Part shown: positions 8,922 through 18,973 of the stretch, piece after piece
Layout of the letters: every line of letters starts with the position of its first letter
How positions within the stretch are numbered: position 1 is the first letter of the stretch
Origin: Pseudomonas sp. RIT-562
GTDB lineage: Bacteria; Pseudomonadota; Gammaproteobacteria; Pseudomonadales; Pseudomonadaceae
Assembly: GCF_026241895.1 (NCBI RefSeq)
Contig: NZ_JAPJIV010000017.1
Span: 62,001 to 126,000, forward strand
Length of the DNA stretch: 64,000 nt
Direction: 5' to 3'
Made by a program: the position numbers and the translations under genes
Notes under the pieces: generated by a model
Databases searched by the model: none
What the model was told of the DNA's origin: nothing
What the model saw: the letters and a program-made list of their open reading frames with translations, nothing else

Positions 8922-9548
8922 ATGGTCAAAGCGATGGTGGTAGACGATCACCCGTTCATTCGGGCATCGGTCACAATGCTCCTGCAGCAGGAAAACATCG
9001 AAGTGATCGCCGAGGCGGACAACGGCGCGGATGCCGTGCAACGAGCCCGCGAACACGCGCCCGACCTGATCATCCTCGACATCGCCATGCCCAGGCTCGA
9101 CGGTCTGCAGGTCATCAGCCGGATCATGGCCGACCAACCGAAGTGCAAGATTGTAGTGCTCACCTCGCAGTCACCGATCTTCTACGCCATGCGCTCGATG
9201 AAGGCCGGCGCTGCCGGTTACATCAGCAAGAACGATGACCTCGATGAATTGGTCAGAGCCATCAAGGCCGTCTTGAGCGACTACACATTCTTTCCCAACC
9301 TGGCCACCAGTTCAGTGCGGCGCAGCGATACCCAGGCCAGTGATATGGAACTGATCCAGAGCCTGTCCGATCGTGAACTGACGATTCTGCAGCAGCTGTC
9401 CAATGGCATGAGCAACAAGGAGATCGGCGAAGCCATGCTGCTGAGCAGCAAGACCATCAGCACCTACAAGACCCGCCTGATCGAAAAACTCAACGTGAAG
9501 TCCGTGGTGTATCTCGCCGATTTTGCCAAGCGTAATCAGTTGGTGTGA
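8922..9548 (+). CDS. LuxR-type response regulator, BvgA/RocA-like
   Basis: This 208-residue protein has an N-terminal receiver domain (acidic pair D8-D9, phospho-acceptor D53 in LILDIAMP after D48, conserved T in VLTSQSP, K in ISKND) and a C-terminal NarL/LuxR helix-turn-helix at about 145-200 (LSDRELTILQQLSNGMSNKE). It is a DNA-binding regulator of the BvgA, EvgA and RocA group. The ATG at 8922 follows AGAGG and gives the usual short N-terminus; the longer frame runs into the REP element. Its stop codon directly abuts the start of the hybrid kinase at 9549, so the two are a cognate pair by position. Confidence 0.88.
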   Translation: MVKAMVVDDHPFIRASVTMLLQQENIEVIAEADNGADAVQRAREHAPDLIILDIAMPRLDGLQVISRIMADQPKCKIVVLTSQSPIFYAMRSMKAGAAGYISKNDDLDELVRAIKAVLSDYTFFPNLATSSVRRSDTQASDMELIQSLSDRELTILQQLSNGMSNKEIGEAMLLSSKTISTYKTRLIEKLNVKSVVYLADFAKRNQLV

Positions 9549-12500
9549 ATGAATCAGGGCTTGGGTAAATGGCTGGTCGGATTGCTGTTGGCGGGCTCCG
9601 TTCATTGTTTATGGGCCGCAGCGGCGCCGGTGGAAAACCTGCGGGTGCTGGGACGTTCCCAGGTGGATGGCTACCAGGCGGTTCTCGATGAGCCCGACCG
9701 GCAATGGCTGCGTGACAAGGGCGTACTGGTGTTGGGCGCTTCGGCGCCGGACTACCCACCCTTCGGCATCACTGGCACCGGGCGAGACTATGAAGGACTG
9801 ACGGCGGATTACGCGGCGCTGCTGGCCGAGCTGTTGCAGGTGCGCATCGAGGTGCGGCGTTATCCATCCCGGGCTGATGTAGTGCATGCGGTTCATCAGG
9901 GCGAGGTGGACTTGCTGGGCACGTCCAACGACTACGAGGCGGCGGACCCGCAGCTGGTGATGTCCAGTGCCTACGCCGAGGACCAGCCGAGCCTGGTCAC
10001 GCGCATCGGCGACAGCCAGAACGCTACGCCCGACCTTGCCGGCAAGCAGGTGGCAATGCTCTACCACTACCTGCCGCCGGAAACCGTCACGGCGCACTTC
10101 CCCAACGCCCGGTTGCAACTGTATCCCTCGACACTGAGTGCGATCGGCGCAGTAGCTTTTGGCACGGCCGATGTCTATCTGGGCGACTCGATCAGCGCCA
10201 ATTACCTGATCAACAAAAATTACCTGAACAACGTGCAATTGGCGGCGTTTCTCGACACCAACGTCAACGACTTCGCCTTCGCCATTGCCCGGGACAACCC
10301 GCAGCTGCTGCGCGTCGTCAATGCGGCGCTGGCGGTGATTCCCGCGAGCGAGCGGCTGACCATTCAGCGTCGTTGGAGCGCGGGCGGGGCGAACATGAGC
10401 GGGTTGCACCTGTTGCACTTCAGCAGCGCCGAACAGCGCTGGATGGAGCAGCACCCCCACGTCAAAGTGGCCATCGACGAGAGTTTCCTGCCGCTGTCGT
10501 TCTACGGTCAGGATGGCAAGTTTCGCGGCCTCGGCGCCGATGTGCTGGCCAAAGTGGCGTTGCGCACCGGGTTGAAGTTCGATATTCAACGCCTGCGCAC
10601 GGTCCCCGAGCTGATTCGGCAGGTCGAATCCGGCCAGGCCGACCTGCTGATCAGCCTGACGCCCAGCGCCGAGCGCGAGCAGTCCTTGCGGTTCACCCGA
10701 CCCTACCTCAGCACGCCGTATGTGTTGGTCAGCCGTTCGGCCAGTGGCAGTCCAGCGACCCTGGACGAGATGGCTGGCAAACGCCTGGCGGTGATCCGTG
10801 GGACGCCGGTGCGCGACCAGTTGATCGCGCAGTATCCGAGCATTAAATTGGTCGATGCCGATAACGCCGAGCACGCCATGACCCTGGTGGCCAACGGTCA
10901 GGCGGAGGCCGCCGTCAGCGCGCTGATTACTGCGCGCTACATGATTTCACGGCAGTACCGCGACCGGTTGCGCATTACCAGCACCGTCGGCACCACGTCC
11001 GCCCGCCTGGGTTTCGCCACCGCTCGCGATGCCAGCGAACTGTATTCGATCCTCGACAAGGCGCTGCTGAGTATTCCTCCGGAGGAGCTGGACGAAGTGT
11101 CCAACCGCTGGCGCAGCGAAGTGGTGGTGGACGACAGCTACTGGTTGCGGCATCGCGCGGCAATCATTCAGGGCTTTGCCCTGGCGGCCGTGTTGCTGTT
11201 GCTGGCCCTGGGCTGGATCGCCTATCTGCGCCAGTTGATCGCCAAGCGCAAACAGGCGGAAGTGGCCCTCAGCGACCAGCTGGAGTTCATGCGCGTGTTG
11301 ATCGACGGCACACCGCACCCGATCTACGTGCGCGACCGCCAGGCACGGCTGCTGATCTGCAATTCGGGCTACCTCGACGTGTTCGGTATCGAGCGCGACG
11401 CAGTGGTCGGCAAGACAGTGATCGAAGGCATGTTCAAGAACGTGCAGGAAGCTGCGGTTTACCATGAAGACTATCTGCAGGTCATGCAAGACGGCCAGCC
11501 GCGGGTGCAGGATCGCCAGCTAACTTTGGGCGCAGACGTGCTGACCATCTACCACTGGATGCTGCCGTACCGCGCCAGCAACGGTGAGGTCAGCGGTCTG
11601 ATCGGTGGCTGGATCGATATCAGCGAACGCCAACGCCTGGTCCAGGCACTGCGCGAAGCCAAGGACGACGCCGACGACGCCAATCGGGCGAAGACCACTT
11701 TCCTGGCCACCATGAGCCACGAGATCCGCACGCCAATGAACGCGGTGATCGGCATGCTGGAACTGGCGATGAAAAAAGCCGATCAGGGGCTGACCGATCG
11801 TTTTGCCATCGAAGTGGCCTCAGGTGCCGCGCGCAGCCTGCTGGACCTGATCGGCGATATCCTGGATGTCTCGCGCATTGAATCCGGACACTTGAGCCTA
11901 ACCCCGGAGCGCGCCAACCTGGGTGAACTGGTGATTGCCGTCACGCGCATTTTCGAGGGGTTGGCGCGACAGAAGCAGCTGCGCCTGATCCTCGAACTGG
12001 ATGTCGCAGCCCATCGCGAGGTACTGATCGATCCGCTGCGTTTCAAGCAGATCGTGTCCAACCTGTTGAGCAACGCCATCAAGTTCACCGAGGCAGGCGA
12101 AGTGCGCCTGCGAGTCAAGGTCCAGCCCGGGCCAGACGAGCGCCTGTCGCTGTGCCTGCAGGTAGCCGATACCGGCATCGGCATTAGCGATGAGGATCAG
12201 CTGCGTTTGTTCAGCCCCTTCACCCAGGCCAGCAACAATCGCCAATCGGCGCGCAGCGGCTCGGGACTGGGGCTGGTGATCAGCCGCACGTTGTGCGAAA
12301 TGATGGGCGGCCGGCTGACGTTGAGCAGCAGGGTGGGGAAGGGCACCGAGGTCGACGTCACCCTCGATCTGCCCATGTTGCAAGCGCTGGATGAGGCGGA
12401 GCCTGTGCGAGTCGAAGCGATACCGGCGCATCGTCCATTGAGCATCCTGGTGGTCGACGATTACCCGGCGAACCGCCTGGTGGTCTCCCAGCAACTGAGC

Positions 12501-13154
12501 TACCTCGGGCACAAGGTCCGGGACGCTGAAGACGGCATGCTGGGGTTGCGCGCCTGGCGCGGCCAGCCGTTCGATGTGGTCATCACCGACTGCAACATGC
12601 CGGTCATGACCGGGTACGAATTGGCCCGGGCCATCCGCGAGGAAGAGCGCGCCAAGGGGCTCGCCCCCAGCCTTATCCTGGGCTTTACCGCCAATGCCCA
12701 ACCCGAGGAAAAGCAGCGCTGCCTGGACGCGGGAATGGATGACTGCCTGTTCAAGCCGATCAGCCTCGGGGACCTCGGCGCCCGGCTGGCCAGCCTGATC
12801 CCGAGTACCGGGCAGGTCGTAACGCCCGCCACGGATGATCTCGACCTGGGAGGGCTGCGCCAGTTGACCGGGGGTGACGCGGCGTCGATCAAACGCCTGC
12901 TGGACGACCTGGCGTCGAGCAACGACGAGGACATGGCGCGGTTGATGCGGCTGTTCACGCAAAACGACATGCCGGGCCTGGCGAACCTCGCTCATCGTAT
13001 CAAGGGCGGTGCGCGAATCATCAAGGCCCAGGCGTTGATCGAGGCTTGCGAACGCCTGGAAGCGGCTTGCAACGGAGTGCATCCGGGGCAGTTGACCGAG
13101 GCTGTTGACGAGTTGCATCAGGCGATGGAACGACTGGCCGAGCGCTTGGCGTGA
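9549..13154 (+). CDS. BvgS/RocS1-like hybrid sensor kinase with PAS domain
   Basis: This 1201-residue inner-membrane kinase has an N-terminal signal sequence and two tandem periplasmic binding-protein (SBP_bac_3, Venus flytrap) domains at about 45-275 and 295-520. One transmembrane helix lies at about 540-562, then a PAS domain at about 575-695. The HisKA domain has the phosphorylated H724 in MSHEIRTP, followed by an ATPase domain (about 825-940), a receiver with D1014 in VITDCNMP, and a C-terminal Hpt domain with H1149 in AHRIKGG. This is the BvgS/EvgS four-step phosphorelay layout, also that of RocS1 of P. aeruginosa. The natural ligand cannot be read from the sequence. Confidence 0.9.
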   Translation: MNQGLGKWLVGLLLAGSVHCLWAAAAPVENLRVLGRSQVDGYQAVLDEPDRQWLRDKGVLVLGASAPDYPPFGITGTGRDYEGLTADYAALLAELLQVRIEVRRYPSRADVVHAVHQGEVDLLGTSNDYEAADPQLVMSSAYAEDQPSLVTRIGDSQNATPDLAGKQVAMLYHYLPPETVTAHFPNARLQLYPSTLSAIGAVAFGTADVYLGDSISANYLINKNYLNNVQLAAFLDTNVNDFAFAIARDNPQLLRVVNAALAVIPASERLTIQRRWSAGGANMSGLHLLHFSSAEQRWMEQHPHVKVAIDESFLPLSFYGQDGKFRGLGADVLAKVALRTGLKFDIQRLRTVPELIRQVESGQADLLISLTPSAEREQSLRFTRPYLSTPYVLVSRSASGSPATLDEMAGKRLAVIRGTPVRDQLIAQYPSIKLVDADNAEHAMTLVANGQAEAAVSALITARYMISRQYRDRLRITSTVGTTSARLGFATARDASELYSILDKALLSIPPEELDEVSNRWRSEVVVDDSYWLRHRAAIIQGFALAAVLLLLALGWIAYLRQLIAKRKQAEVALSDQLEFMRVLIDGTPHPIYVRDRQARLLICNSGYLDVFGIERDAVVGKTVIEGMFKNVQEAAVYHEDYLQVMQDGQPRVQDRQLTLGADVLTIYHWMLPYRASNGEVSGLIGGWIDISERQRLVQALREAKDDADDANRAKTTFLATMSHEIRTPMNAVIGMLELAMKKADQGLTDRFAIEVASGAARSLLDLIGDILDVSRIESGHLSLTPERANLGELVIAVTRIFEGLARQKQLRLILELDVAAHREVLIDPLRFKQIVSNLLSNAIKFTEAGEVRLRVKVQPGPDERLSLCLQVADTGIGISDEDQLRLFSPFTQASNNRQSARSGSGLGLVISRTLCEMMGGRLTLSSRVGKGTEVDVTLDLPMLQALDEAEPVRVEAIPAHRPLSILVVDDYPANRLVVSQQLSYLGHKVRDAEDGMLGLRAWRGQPFDVVITDCNMPVMTGYELARAIREEERAKGLAPSLILGFTANAQPEEKQRCLDAGMDDCLFKPISLGDLGARLASLIPSTGQVVTPATDDLDLGGLRQLTGGDAASIKRLLDDLASSNDEDMARLMRLFTQNDMPGLANLAHRIKGGARIIKAQALIEACERLEAACNGVHPGQLTEAVDELHQAMERLAERLA

Positions 13155-13181
13155 CGGCTGTCAGACATCACCCGAAAGAAC

Positions 13182-13218
13182 TTTGGGAAATTTCCTACAA
13201 GGTTTGGGAAATTTCCTA
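13182..13218. promoter_or_regulatory. Two identical palindromic sites, candidate BvgA/RocA-type operator
   Basis: TTTGGGAAATTTCCTA occurs at 13182-13197 and again at 13203-13218, exactly 21 bases apart, which puts both on the same face of the helix. Each is a nearly perfect inverted repeat of TTTCCTA, the heptad known for the BvgA regulator of Bordetella. They lie in the 124-base gap before the RocR-like gene. Function is inferred. Confidence 0.55.
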
Positions 13219-13278
13219 AATTGCATCCACCGCACGTTCTGGATAATCGACGTCCCTTCCAAGACGAGTCGAGACGAC

Positions 13279-14484
13279 ATGACCTGCCTGCCACTGCGCG
13301 TTCTGATACTCGAAGACCATGCCTTTCAACGCTCCGTGGCCGTGAGCATGTTCAAGCAGGCAGGCTGTCGCGAGGTGTTCGAAGCGTGCGACGGCGCCCA
13401 GGCGCTGGCGGTCTTGCAGGAAGTCGGCCCGGTAGACATCGCCCTGTGCGATTTGCAGATGGAGGGCATGGACGGCCTGGAATTCTTTCGCCAGCTAGGG
13501 GCCGGCGGGCAGGTCAAATCGATCATCATCAGCAGTTCGCTGTCGGCGGATCTGCGGCGGGCGGTGCACCAGATCGTCTCTTTGCTCGGCCTCGAGTTGC
13601 TGGGCGATGTTGGCAAGCCGCTGCACCCACAGGTGTTGCGCGAGTTGCTCGACAAACACCGCAATGCTGTGCCGGTCACACCAGCAACTGCAGCGCCCCT
13701 GCAATTGGCCAGCGAGGAGGAAGTGTGCGAGGCACTGGTCCTTGAGCAGATCGAGTCCTGGTACCAGCCTAAATTTAATCTGCACACCGGCCAGGTCTGC
13801 GGTGTCGAGGTGCTCAGCCGCTGGCTGCATCCGCAGAGGGGCGTCCTGTCACCGGCGGTGTACCTGCCGATACTGGAGCAGCACGGGCAGATGGACCGGT
13901 TGTTATTCGCCCAGCTGGAGCAGGCGCTGATCCTGCAACGGGAGGCGGCCAGCCGGGGCTTTTCCCTGAACATGGCGTTCAACCTGCAAACCGCGCAACT
14001 GGCTGGCAGCGAACTGACCACCAGCATCCGGCGCATCCTGAACCGCCATGGCGCGCCGGGCTGCGGGCTGACCTTCGAACTCACGGAAAGCGGGTTGCTG
14101 GAAGCACCCGCCACCAGCCTGGGCAACCTGGTCCGCCTGCGAATGATGGGGTGCCGGCTGTCCATTGATGACTTCGGCGCGGGTTTTTCTTCACTGCAAC
14201 GCCTGTGTCAGCTGCCTTTCAACGAGATCAAGCTCGATGCCGAGTTTGTCCGCAACCTGGAACACGAACCGCGCTGTCGTGCCGCCATCAGCAGCACCCT
14301 GGCGCTGGGGGACAGCCTGGGCATGTCGGTCGTCATCGAAGGCATCGAGACCGACGCTCAGCGCCTGCACCTGATGGCGCTCGGTTGCATCCAGGGGCAG
14401 GGATACTGGTATGCACGGCCCATGAGTGGTGAAGATTTGCTGGCATGGTTGCAATTGCAGGGCGAATCCTTGAGCGATAGCTGA
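13279..14484 (+). CDS. rocR: RocR-like response regulator with EAL phosphodiesterase domain
   Basis: This 401-residue protein joins a receiver (D58 in CDLQMEGMDG) to an EAL domain (about 150-395), the layout of RocR, a cyclic-di-GMP phosphodiesterase of P. aeruginosa that opposes RocA signalling. The catalytic set looks intact: E in VEVLSRW, N in NMAFNLQ, E in FELTESG, the DD of SIDDFGAG, K in EIKLD and E in VIEGIE, so it is probably active. The EAL signature itself reads EVL, as in RocR. The ATG at 13279 gives the RocR-like N-terminus (LRVLILEDHAFQR). It is preceded by the twin palindromes at 13182-13218. The symbol is by similarity. Confidence 0.85.
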   Translation: MTCLPLRVLILEDHAFQRSVAVSMFKQAGCREVFEACDGAQALAVLQEVGPVDIALCDLQMEGMDGLEFFRQLGAGGQVKSIIISSSLSADLRRAVHQIVSLLGLELLGDVGKPLHPQVLRELLDKHRNAVPVTPATAAPLQLASEEEVCEALVLEQIESWYQPKFNLHTGQVCGVEVLSRWLHPQRGVLSPAVYLPILEQHGQMDRLLFAQLEQALILQREAASRGFSLNMAFNLQTAQLAGSELTTSIRRILNRHGAPGCGLTFELTESGLLEAPATSLGNLVRLRMMGCRLSIDDFGAGFSSLQRLCQLPFNEIKLDAEFVRNLEHEPRCRAAISSTLALGDSLGMSVVIEGIETDAQRLHLMALGCIQGQGYWYARPMSGEDLLAWLQLQGESLSDS

Positions 14485-14511
14485 AGGCGATAGTCGGACA
14501 AATGGGGGCGG

Positions 14512-14529
14512 TTTTTAGGAAAAGTCCTA
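14512..14529. promoter_or_regulatory. Single BvgA-like palindrome
   Basis: TAGGAAAAGTCCTA (14516-14529) is an inverted repeat TAGGA-N4-TCCTA and contains TAGGAAA, the complement of the TTTCCTA heptad seen twice at 13182-13218. It lies about 70 bases before the degenerate receiver gene. Regulatory role is inferred. Confidence 0.4.
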
Positions 14530-14597
14530 CAGAAAGCTCCCTGGCGCATGCGTAGCCTTGCGCCATCTCGAATTTGACACCCTGCTGGGGGCCTACG

Positions 14598-15011
14598 TTG
14601 TCGAACAAAGCCTTGCGTATCCTGATTGCCGACGAGCAGCATTTTCAGCGCATGCGAATCGAACGATTGTTCAATCAGCTCAACTATTACCGGGTTGCAC
14701 CGGTGCATTGCCTTGAGGAATTGCTGACGCTGGTGGAGTACGGCTGCGAGCCGTTCGATCTGGTGGTGATCAATGCTGCAATGGCAGGCGATGCTTTGAA
14801 CCTGGTGGATTTCTTTCGCGATAACGCCCAGGTGCGTCATACCTTCATCTACGACGGCCATCGCGCAAAGTTGCCGCCAGTTCGCGCTAGCGAGCAGCAG
14901 AAAATCCAGGTCAGCCCGTCATCTTTGCCGGACCTGGCCGCGATCAGCCGTCTGATGGCACTGGTTGATCGCCGCCTGCCGTCCGTCGGGACTGTCATTT
15001 CTGTCAGGTAG
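14598..15011 (+). CDS. Stand-alone degenerate receiver-domain protein
   Basis: This protein of about 137 residues has the fold pattern of a CheY-like receiver: ILIADEQHFQRMRIERLF matches the first strand and helix, and PFDLVVINAAMAG matches strand 3. The phospho-acceptor Asp is Asn here (N59), and the conserved Lys before Pro is also missing (VSPSS). It probably cannot be phosphorylated in the usual way and may act as a decoy or protein-binding module. A TTG start at 14598 after a GGGGG stretch is the best guess; another TTG lies at 14574. It lies between the RocR-like gene and the second regulator-kinase pair, all on the plus strand. Confidence 0.7.
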   Translation: MSNKALRILIADEQHFQRMRIERLFNQLNYYRVAPVHCLEELLTLVEYGCEPFDLVVINAAMAGDALNLVDFFRDNAQVRHTFIYDGHRAKLPPVRASEQQKIQVSPSSLPDLAAISRLMALVDRRLPSVGTVISVR

Positions 15012-15121
15012 TTTCACCGGAGTCCCCATGTCAGAATTTTCGCGCAGCTGTTGCGTTTGATCCGCGCCTGTCCCGTGAGCATCCGATGCTCAATCGTCGT
15101 GTTTTTGTACATGGAGTTGTC

Positions 15122-15745
15122 ATGAAGTCAGCGCTGATTGTGGACGATCATCCGGTGGTTCGCGCCGCAGTCAAAATCGTGCTCCGACAGGAAGGATTTC
15201 AACGGGTTTACGAAGCCAGCAGTGGTAACGAGGTCATGCCATTGGTCCGCGAGCACCAACCGGACGTGCTGGTGTTGGATATTTCCCTGCCCAAGCTCGA
15301 TGGGCTGGAGGTACTGGCAAGGCTCCAGGACAGTGGCGAGCGCTGCCGGGTAGTGGTCTTTTCCTCCCACGAAGCGATGTTCTTCCAGGACCGCTGCATC
15401 CGCGCTGGCGCCGCAGCCTATGTTGCCAAGTCGAACGACCTGGAGCATTTGCACAAGGCCATCCACGCCATTACGGCCGGCTACACCTATTTCGCCCAGC
15501 TCTCGACCTCGGTTTCCCTCAGTGCCCTGCAACGCAGTGAAAAGCAGCGCATCGATGGCCTGTCCAACCGCGAGCTGAGCATCTTCCGCTACCTGGCCAT
15601 GGGCATATCAAACAAGCAGATCGCCGAAACCCTGCACCTGAGCCATAAGACAGTCAGCACCTACAAGACGCGGCTGATTGAAAAACTCGACGTCAAGTCG
15701 GCGGTCCACCTGAGGGATTTCGCCCTGCGCAATTGCTTGATCTGA
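15122..15745 (+). CDS. Second LuxR-type response regulator, BvgA/RocA-like
   Basis: This 207-residue regulator is clearly homologous to the one at 8922. It has a receiver with D8-D9 and phospho-acceptor D53 (VLVLDISLPKLDG) and a LuxR/NarL helix-turn-helix at about 144-200 (LSNRELSIFRYLAMGISNKQ, then TVSTYKTRLIEKLDVKS). The recognition helix region TISTYKTRLIEKL/TVSTYKTRLIEKL is almost the same in both, so they may bind related sites. The ATG at 15122 begins the usual KSALIVDDHP start. Its stop abuts the kinase at 15746. Confidence 0.88.
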   Translation: MKSALIVDDHPVVRAAVKIVLRQEGFQRVYEASSGNEVMPLVREHQPDVLVLDISLPKLDGLEVLARLQDSGERCRVVVFSSHEAMFFQDRCIRAGAAAYVAKSNDLEHLHKAIHAITAGYTYFAQLSTSVSLSALQRSEKQRIDGLSNRELSIFRYLAMGISNKQIAETLHLSHKTVSTYKTRLIEKLDVKSAVHLRDFALRNCLI

Positions 15746-18700
15746 ATGAACATATTCCTGCGCCCACGTCGCCTGATTGCAGCATTGTTGCTGGGCCATT
15801 GGCTGTGGCTCAACCCGGCCTGGGCGCAACCGCAAACCATGGCCTTATTGTGTCGCTCCGAAGTCACCGGCTACAGCGCCCGGCTGTCGGCGAGCGATGC
15901 CGCCTGGCTCGGGCACAAGGGCCGCCTGGTGCTTGCGGTCTCGGCGCCCGATTATCCGCCTTTCGATATCACCACCGCGGGCAACTCCCTGGAAGGCCTG
16001 ACTGCCGACTACGCCGGCCTGCTCAAACAACTGTTGAGCGTCGACATCGAGGTGCATCGTTATCCGTCCCGGGAAGAAGCGGTCCGCGCGATCAAGCAGG
16101 GCGCGGCCGATTTGCTGGGGACGGCCAACCGTTATGAAGCCCAGGATCCGCAGTTGCGCATGTCCAGCGCCTACGCCGTGGACCAGCCGGTGCTGGTCAC
16201 TCGCCTGGGCTCGACACAGCCACTGGACCCGCAATTGGCCGACAAGCGCCTGGCGATGCTGTACCACTACCTGCCCGAGAAAACCGTGCAGGGTTTTTAT
16301 CCCGATGCACAGGTGCAACTCTTCCCCTCGACACTGGAGGGCGTGGGGGCTGTGGCGTTTGGTCAGGCCGACGTGTACCTGGGCGATGCCATCAGCACTC
16401 ATTACCTGATCAGCGAAAATTACATCAACAACGTACAGCTGGCGGATTTCTCGCAGCTTGAATCTGGTCGCTTTGCCTTCGCCATGAAGTACGAGAACGT
16501 ACGGCTGCAGCGGATCGTCAACCAGGCTTTGGCGGCTGTGCCGATCGATGAACGACTGAATATCCTGCATCGATGGGGCGCCAGCGGGCCTTCCATTGCC
16601 GGCACCCAGTCGCTGCATTTCACGGCGGTCGAACAGCGTTGGCTCGACGCGCACCCGCGGGTGAAAGTGGCGATCAACGACAATCTGATGCCCATCTCTT
16701 TCATCGACGGTGAGGGCCAATTTCGGGGCATCACCGCCGATGTCTTGGGCAAGATCAGTGTGCGCACCGGCTTGAAATTCGACGTCGTGGCGGTGCCGTC
16801 CGTGGGCCGGATGATCGAGCAGATAAAGTCGGGGCAAGTCGACCTGATTGCCGGAATCAGCCCCAGCAGTGAGCGCGAAATCGATTTGCAGTTCACTCGC
16901 CCATTCATGACCAGCCCGAACGTGCTGGTGATCCGTGATGCGCCGTGGAGCCCGGCGACGCTTGACGAAATGGCCGGAAAAACCCTGGCGGTGACCCAGG
17001 GCAATAGCACCGCAGAGTTCCTCCGTCAGCACTACCCGCAGATCAAATTGATCGCCGCACCCCTGACGGCGCAAGCGATGGAGATGGTTGACCGGGGCGA
17101 GGCAGAAGGTGCGATCAATTCGCTGATCGGCGCCCGCTATATGATTTCGCGGCAGTTCCCCGGGCGACTGAAAGTGACCAGCACCGTCGGCACCGACCCG
17201 GCTCGCAGTACCCTGGCAACCGGTCGTGAATCTGCGCAGTTGCACTCGATCCTGGACAAGGCACTGCTCAGTATTTCGCCCGAAGAAATCGAAGACATGA
17301 CTCAGTATTGGCGCAACGACCTGATGGTCGAACCCAGCTACTGGTTGCGCCATCGCCAGGATATTCTGCGCGGGTTCGCCGCCGCTGGGGCATTGCTGCT
17401 GCTGGCGCTGGCGTGGATAGTCTGGCAGCGCCGGCAGATTCGCCAGCGTCAGCAGTTGCTGCAGCAATTGCAGGAGGCCAAGGACGCCGCCGACGATGCA
17501 AATCGGGCGAAGACGACTTTCCTGGCGACCATGAGTCACGAAATCCGAACGCCGATGAATGCCATGATCGGCATGCTCGAGCTGGCACTCAAGCGCGCCG
17601 AGCAGGGCTTCGTCGACCGCCCGGCGATCGAGGTTGCGTCCACGGCGGCGCAACAGCTGCTGGGTTTGATCGGCGACATCCTGGACATCGCGCGAATCGA
17701 GTCCGGGCACCTGTCGCTGAGCCCCGAACGGGCTAATTTACGCAGCTTGGTCGACTCGGTGTGCCGGGTTTTCGAAGGCCTGGCCCGGCAGAAAAATCTG
17801 CAGTGGCACGTCGAGTTGGCGCCAGGCAGCGACTGCGACGTGATGATCGATCCCACTCGATTCAAACAGATTCTGTCCAACGTATTGAGCAACGCCATCA
17901 AGTTCACCGCGCACGGTGGTGTGAGCCTCACGCTGCAAGTGGAAACGGCCCGCGACGGGCATCTGGCGGTCAGCGTGCGGGTCGAGGACAGCGGTATCGG
18001 CATCAGCGAGTTCGATCAGAAACGCCTGTTCAGTCCGTTTGTGCAGGCTGGCAATAATCCACAATCGGGGCGTCAGGGCTCCGGATTGGGGCTGGTGATC
18101 AGCCGTACATTGTGCGAAAGAATGGGCGGGCAACTGCTGCTCGACAGCGCGCTGGGGCGCGGCACCGCAATTGTGATCAGTCTTGATCTGCTGGTGTTGC
18201 AACCGTTGCCCAGCAGTGAGGTTCCCGCTGCTGTGCAGGCTCCGGTGCGGGCGTTGTGCATCCTGGTGGTCGACGATTATCCGGCCAATCGTCTGCTGCT
18301 CTCGCGCCAGCTAGGCTACCTGGGGCACCAGGTTCTGGTGGCCGAGAATGGCGAAGAGGGGCTTAGGCAGTGGCGCGAGCATGAGTTCGACGTGGTCATA
18401 ACCGACTGCAACATGCCGCTGCTCAGCGGGTACGAATTGGCAGGAGCGATACGGGATGAAGAGCGCGCCCGCGCACTGCAGCGGATGCTGATTTTGGGAT
18501 TTACTGCCAACGCCCAGCCAGAGGAGCGCGCTCGGTGCCTGGAGGCGGGCATGGATGATTGCCTGTTCAAGCCCATCAGCCTGGCCGACCTCAATGTCTG
18601 GTTGGCGTCGAGGTTTGGAGCAACGCCCGCAGTGATCGAGGTTCGCGCCAATGCCGAGATCGACCTGCGCGGCCTGGAACAGTTTGTTGGTGCCGATCGA

Positions 18701-18973
18701 GAGTTGATCGAGCAACTGCTGCAGGATGTACTGGTGACCAATCGCATTGATCGCAACGAACTGCTTGCGGCCCATGCCCGCAGCGATTATCAGGCTCTGC
18801 AGGCACTGGCGCATCGTATCAAGGGCGGGGCGATGATGGTCCGGGCGGGCAATCTGATCGAGCGCTGCGAGCAGCTGGAGGGTGCTTGTCGCGATGGCCG
18901 TCAGCACCTGATCGACGAGGCCGTCGACCAGTTGCAGCAAGCCATGCACCGCCTGGAGCTCAGCCTGCTGTAG
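15746..18973 (+). CDS. BvgS-like hybrid sensor kinase without PAS domain
   Basis: This 1075-residue protein is a paralogue of the kinase at 9549. It has a signal sequence, two periplasmic binding-protein domains (about 50-275 and 300-520), a transmembrane helix at about 543-562, then directly a short coiled linker and the HisKA domain with H598. An ATPase domain, a receiver (D887 in VITDCNMP) and an Hpt domain (H1023 in AHRIKGG) follow. The PAS domain of its partner is missing. The sensor domains share motifs such as SAPDYPPF and YHYLP with the first kinase but are well diverged, so the two could sense related ligands. It is the last gene of the signalling block. Confidence 0.9.
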   Translation: MNIFLRPRRLIAALLLGHWLWLNPAWAQPQTMALLCRSEVTGYSARLSASDAAWLGHKGRLVLAVSAPDYPPFDITTAGNSLEGLTADYAGLLKQLLSVDIEVHRYPSREEAVRAIKQGAADLLGTANRYEAQDPQLRMSSAYAVDQPVLVTRLGSTQPLDPQLADKRLAMLYHYLPEKTVQGFYPDAQVQLFPSTLEGVGAVAFGQADVYLGDAISTHYLISENYINNVQLADFSQLESGRFAFAMKYENVRLQRIVNQALAAVPIDERLNILHRWGASGPSIAGTQSLHFTAVEQRWLDAHPRVKVAINDNLMPISFIDGEGQFRGITADVLGKISVRTGLKFDVVAVPSVGRMIEQIKSGQVDLIAGISPSSEREIDLQFTRPFMTSPNVLVIRDAPWSPATLDEMAGKTLAVTQGNSTAEFLRQHYPQIKLIAAPLTAQAMEMVDRGEAEGAINSLIGARYMISRQFPGRLKVTSTVGTDPARSTLATGRESAQLHSILDKALLSISPEEIEDMTQYWRNDLMVEPSYWLRHRQDILRGFAAAGALLLLALAWIVWQRRQIRQRQQLLQQLQEAKDAADDANRAKTTFLATMSHEIRTPMNAMIGMLELALKRAEQGFVDRPAIEVASTAAQQLLGLIGDILDIARIESGHLSLSPERANLRSLVDSVCRVFEGLARQKNLQWHVELAPGSDCDVMIDPTRFKQILSNVLSNAIKFTAHGGVSLTLQVETARDGHLAVSVRVEDSGIGISEFDQKRLFSPFVQAGNNPQSGRQGSGLGLVISRTLCERMGGQLLLDSALGRGTAIVISLDLLVLQPLPSSEVPAAVQAPVRALCILVVDDYPANRLLLSRQLGYLGHQVLVAENGEEGLRQWREHEFDVVITDCNMPLLSGYELAGAIRDEERARALQRMLILGFTANAQPEERARCLEAGMDDCLFKPISLADLNVWLASRFGATPAVIEVRANAEIDLRGLEQFVGADRELIEQLLQDVLVTNRIDRNELLAAHARSDYQALQALAHRIKGGAMMVRAGNLIERCEQLEGACRDGRQHLIDEAVDQLQQAMHRLELSLL

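Noticed and set aside
8481-8943. Frames over the REP hairpins after pvdA
   Set aside because: They are translations of the palindromes and overlap real gene ends.
15845-17710. 621-codon minus-strand frame opposite the second kinase
   Set aside because: Antisense shadow of a gene with intact kinase domains; composition is His/Gln/Arg-rich as expected for shadows.
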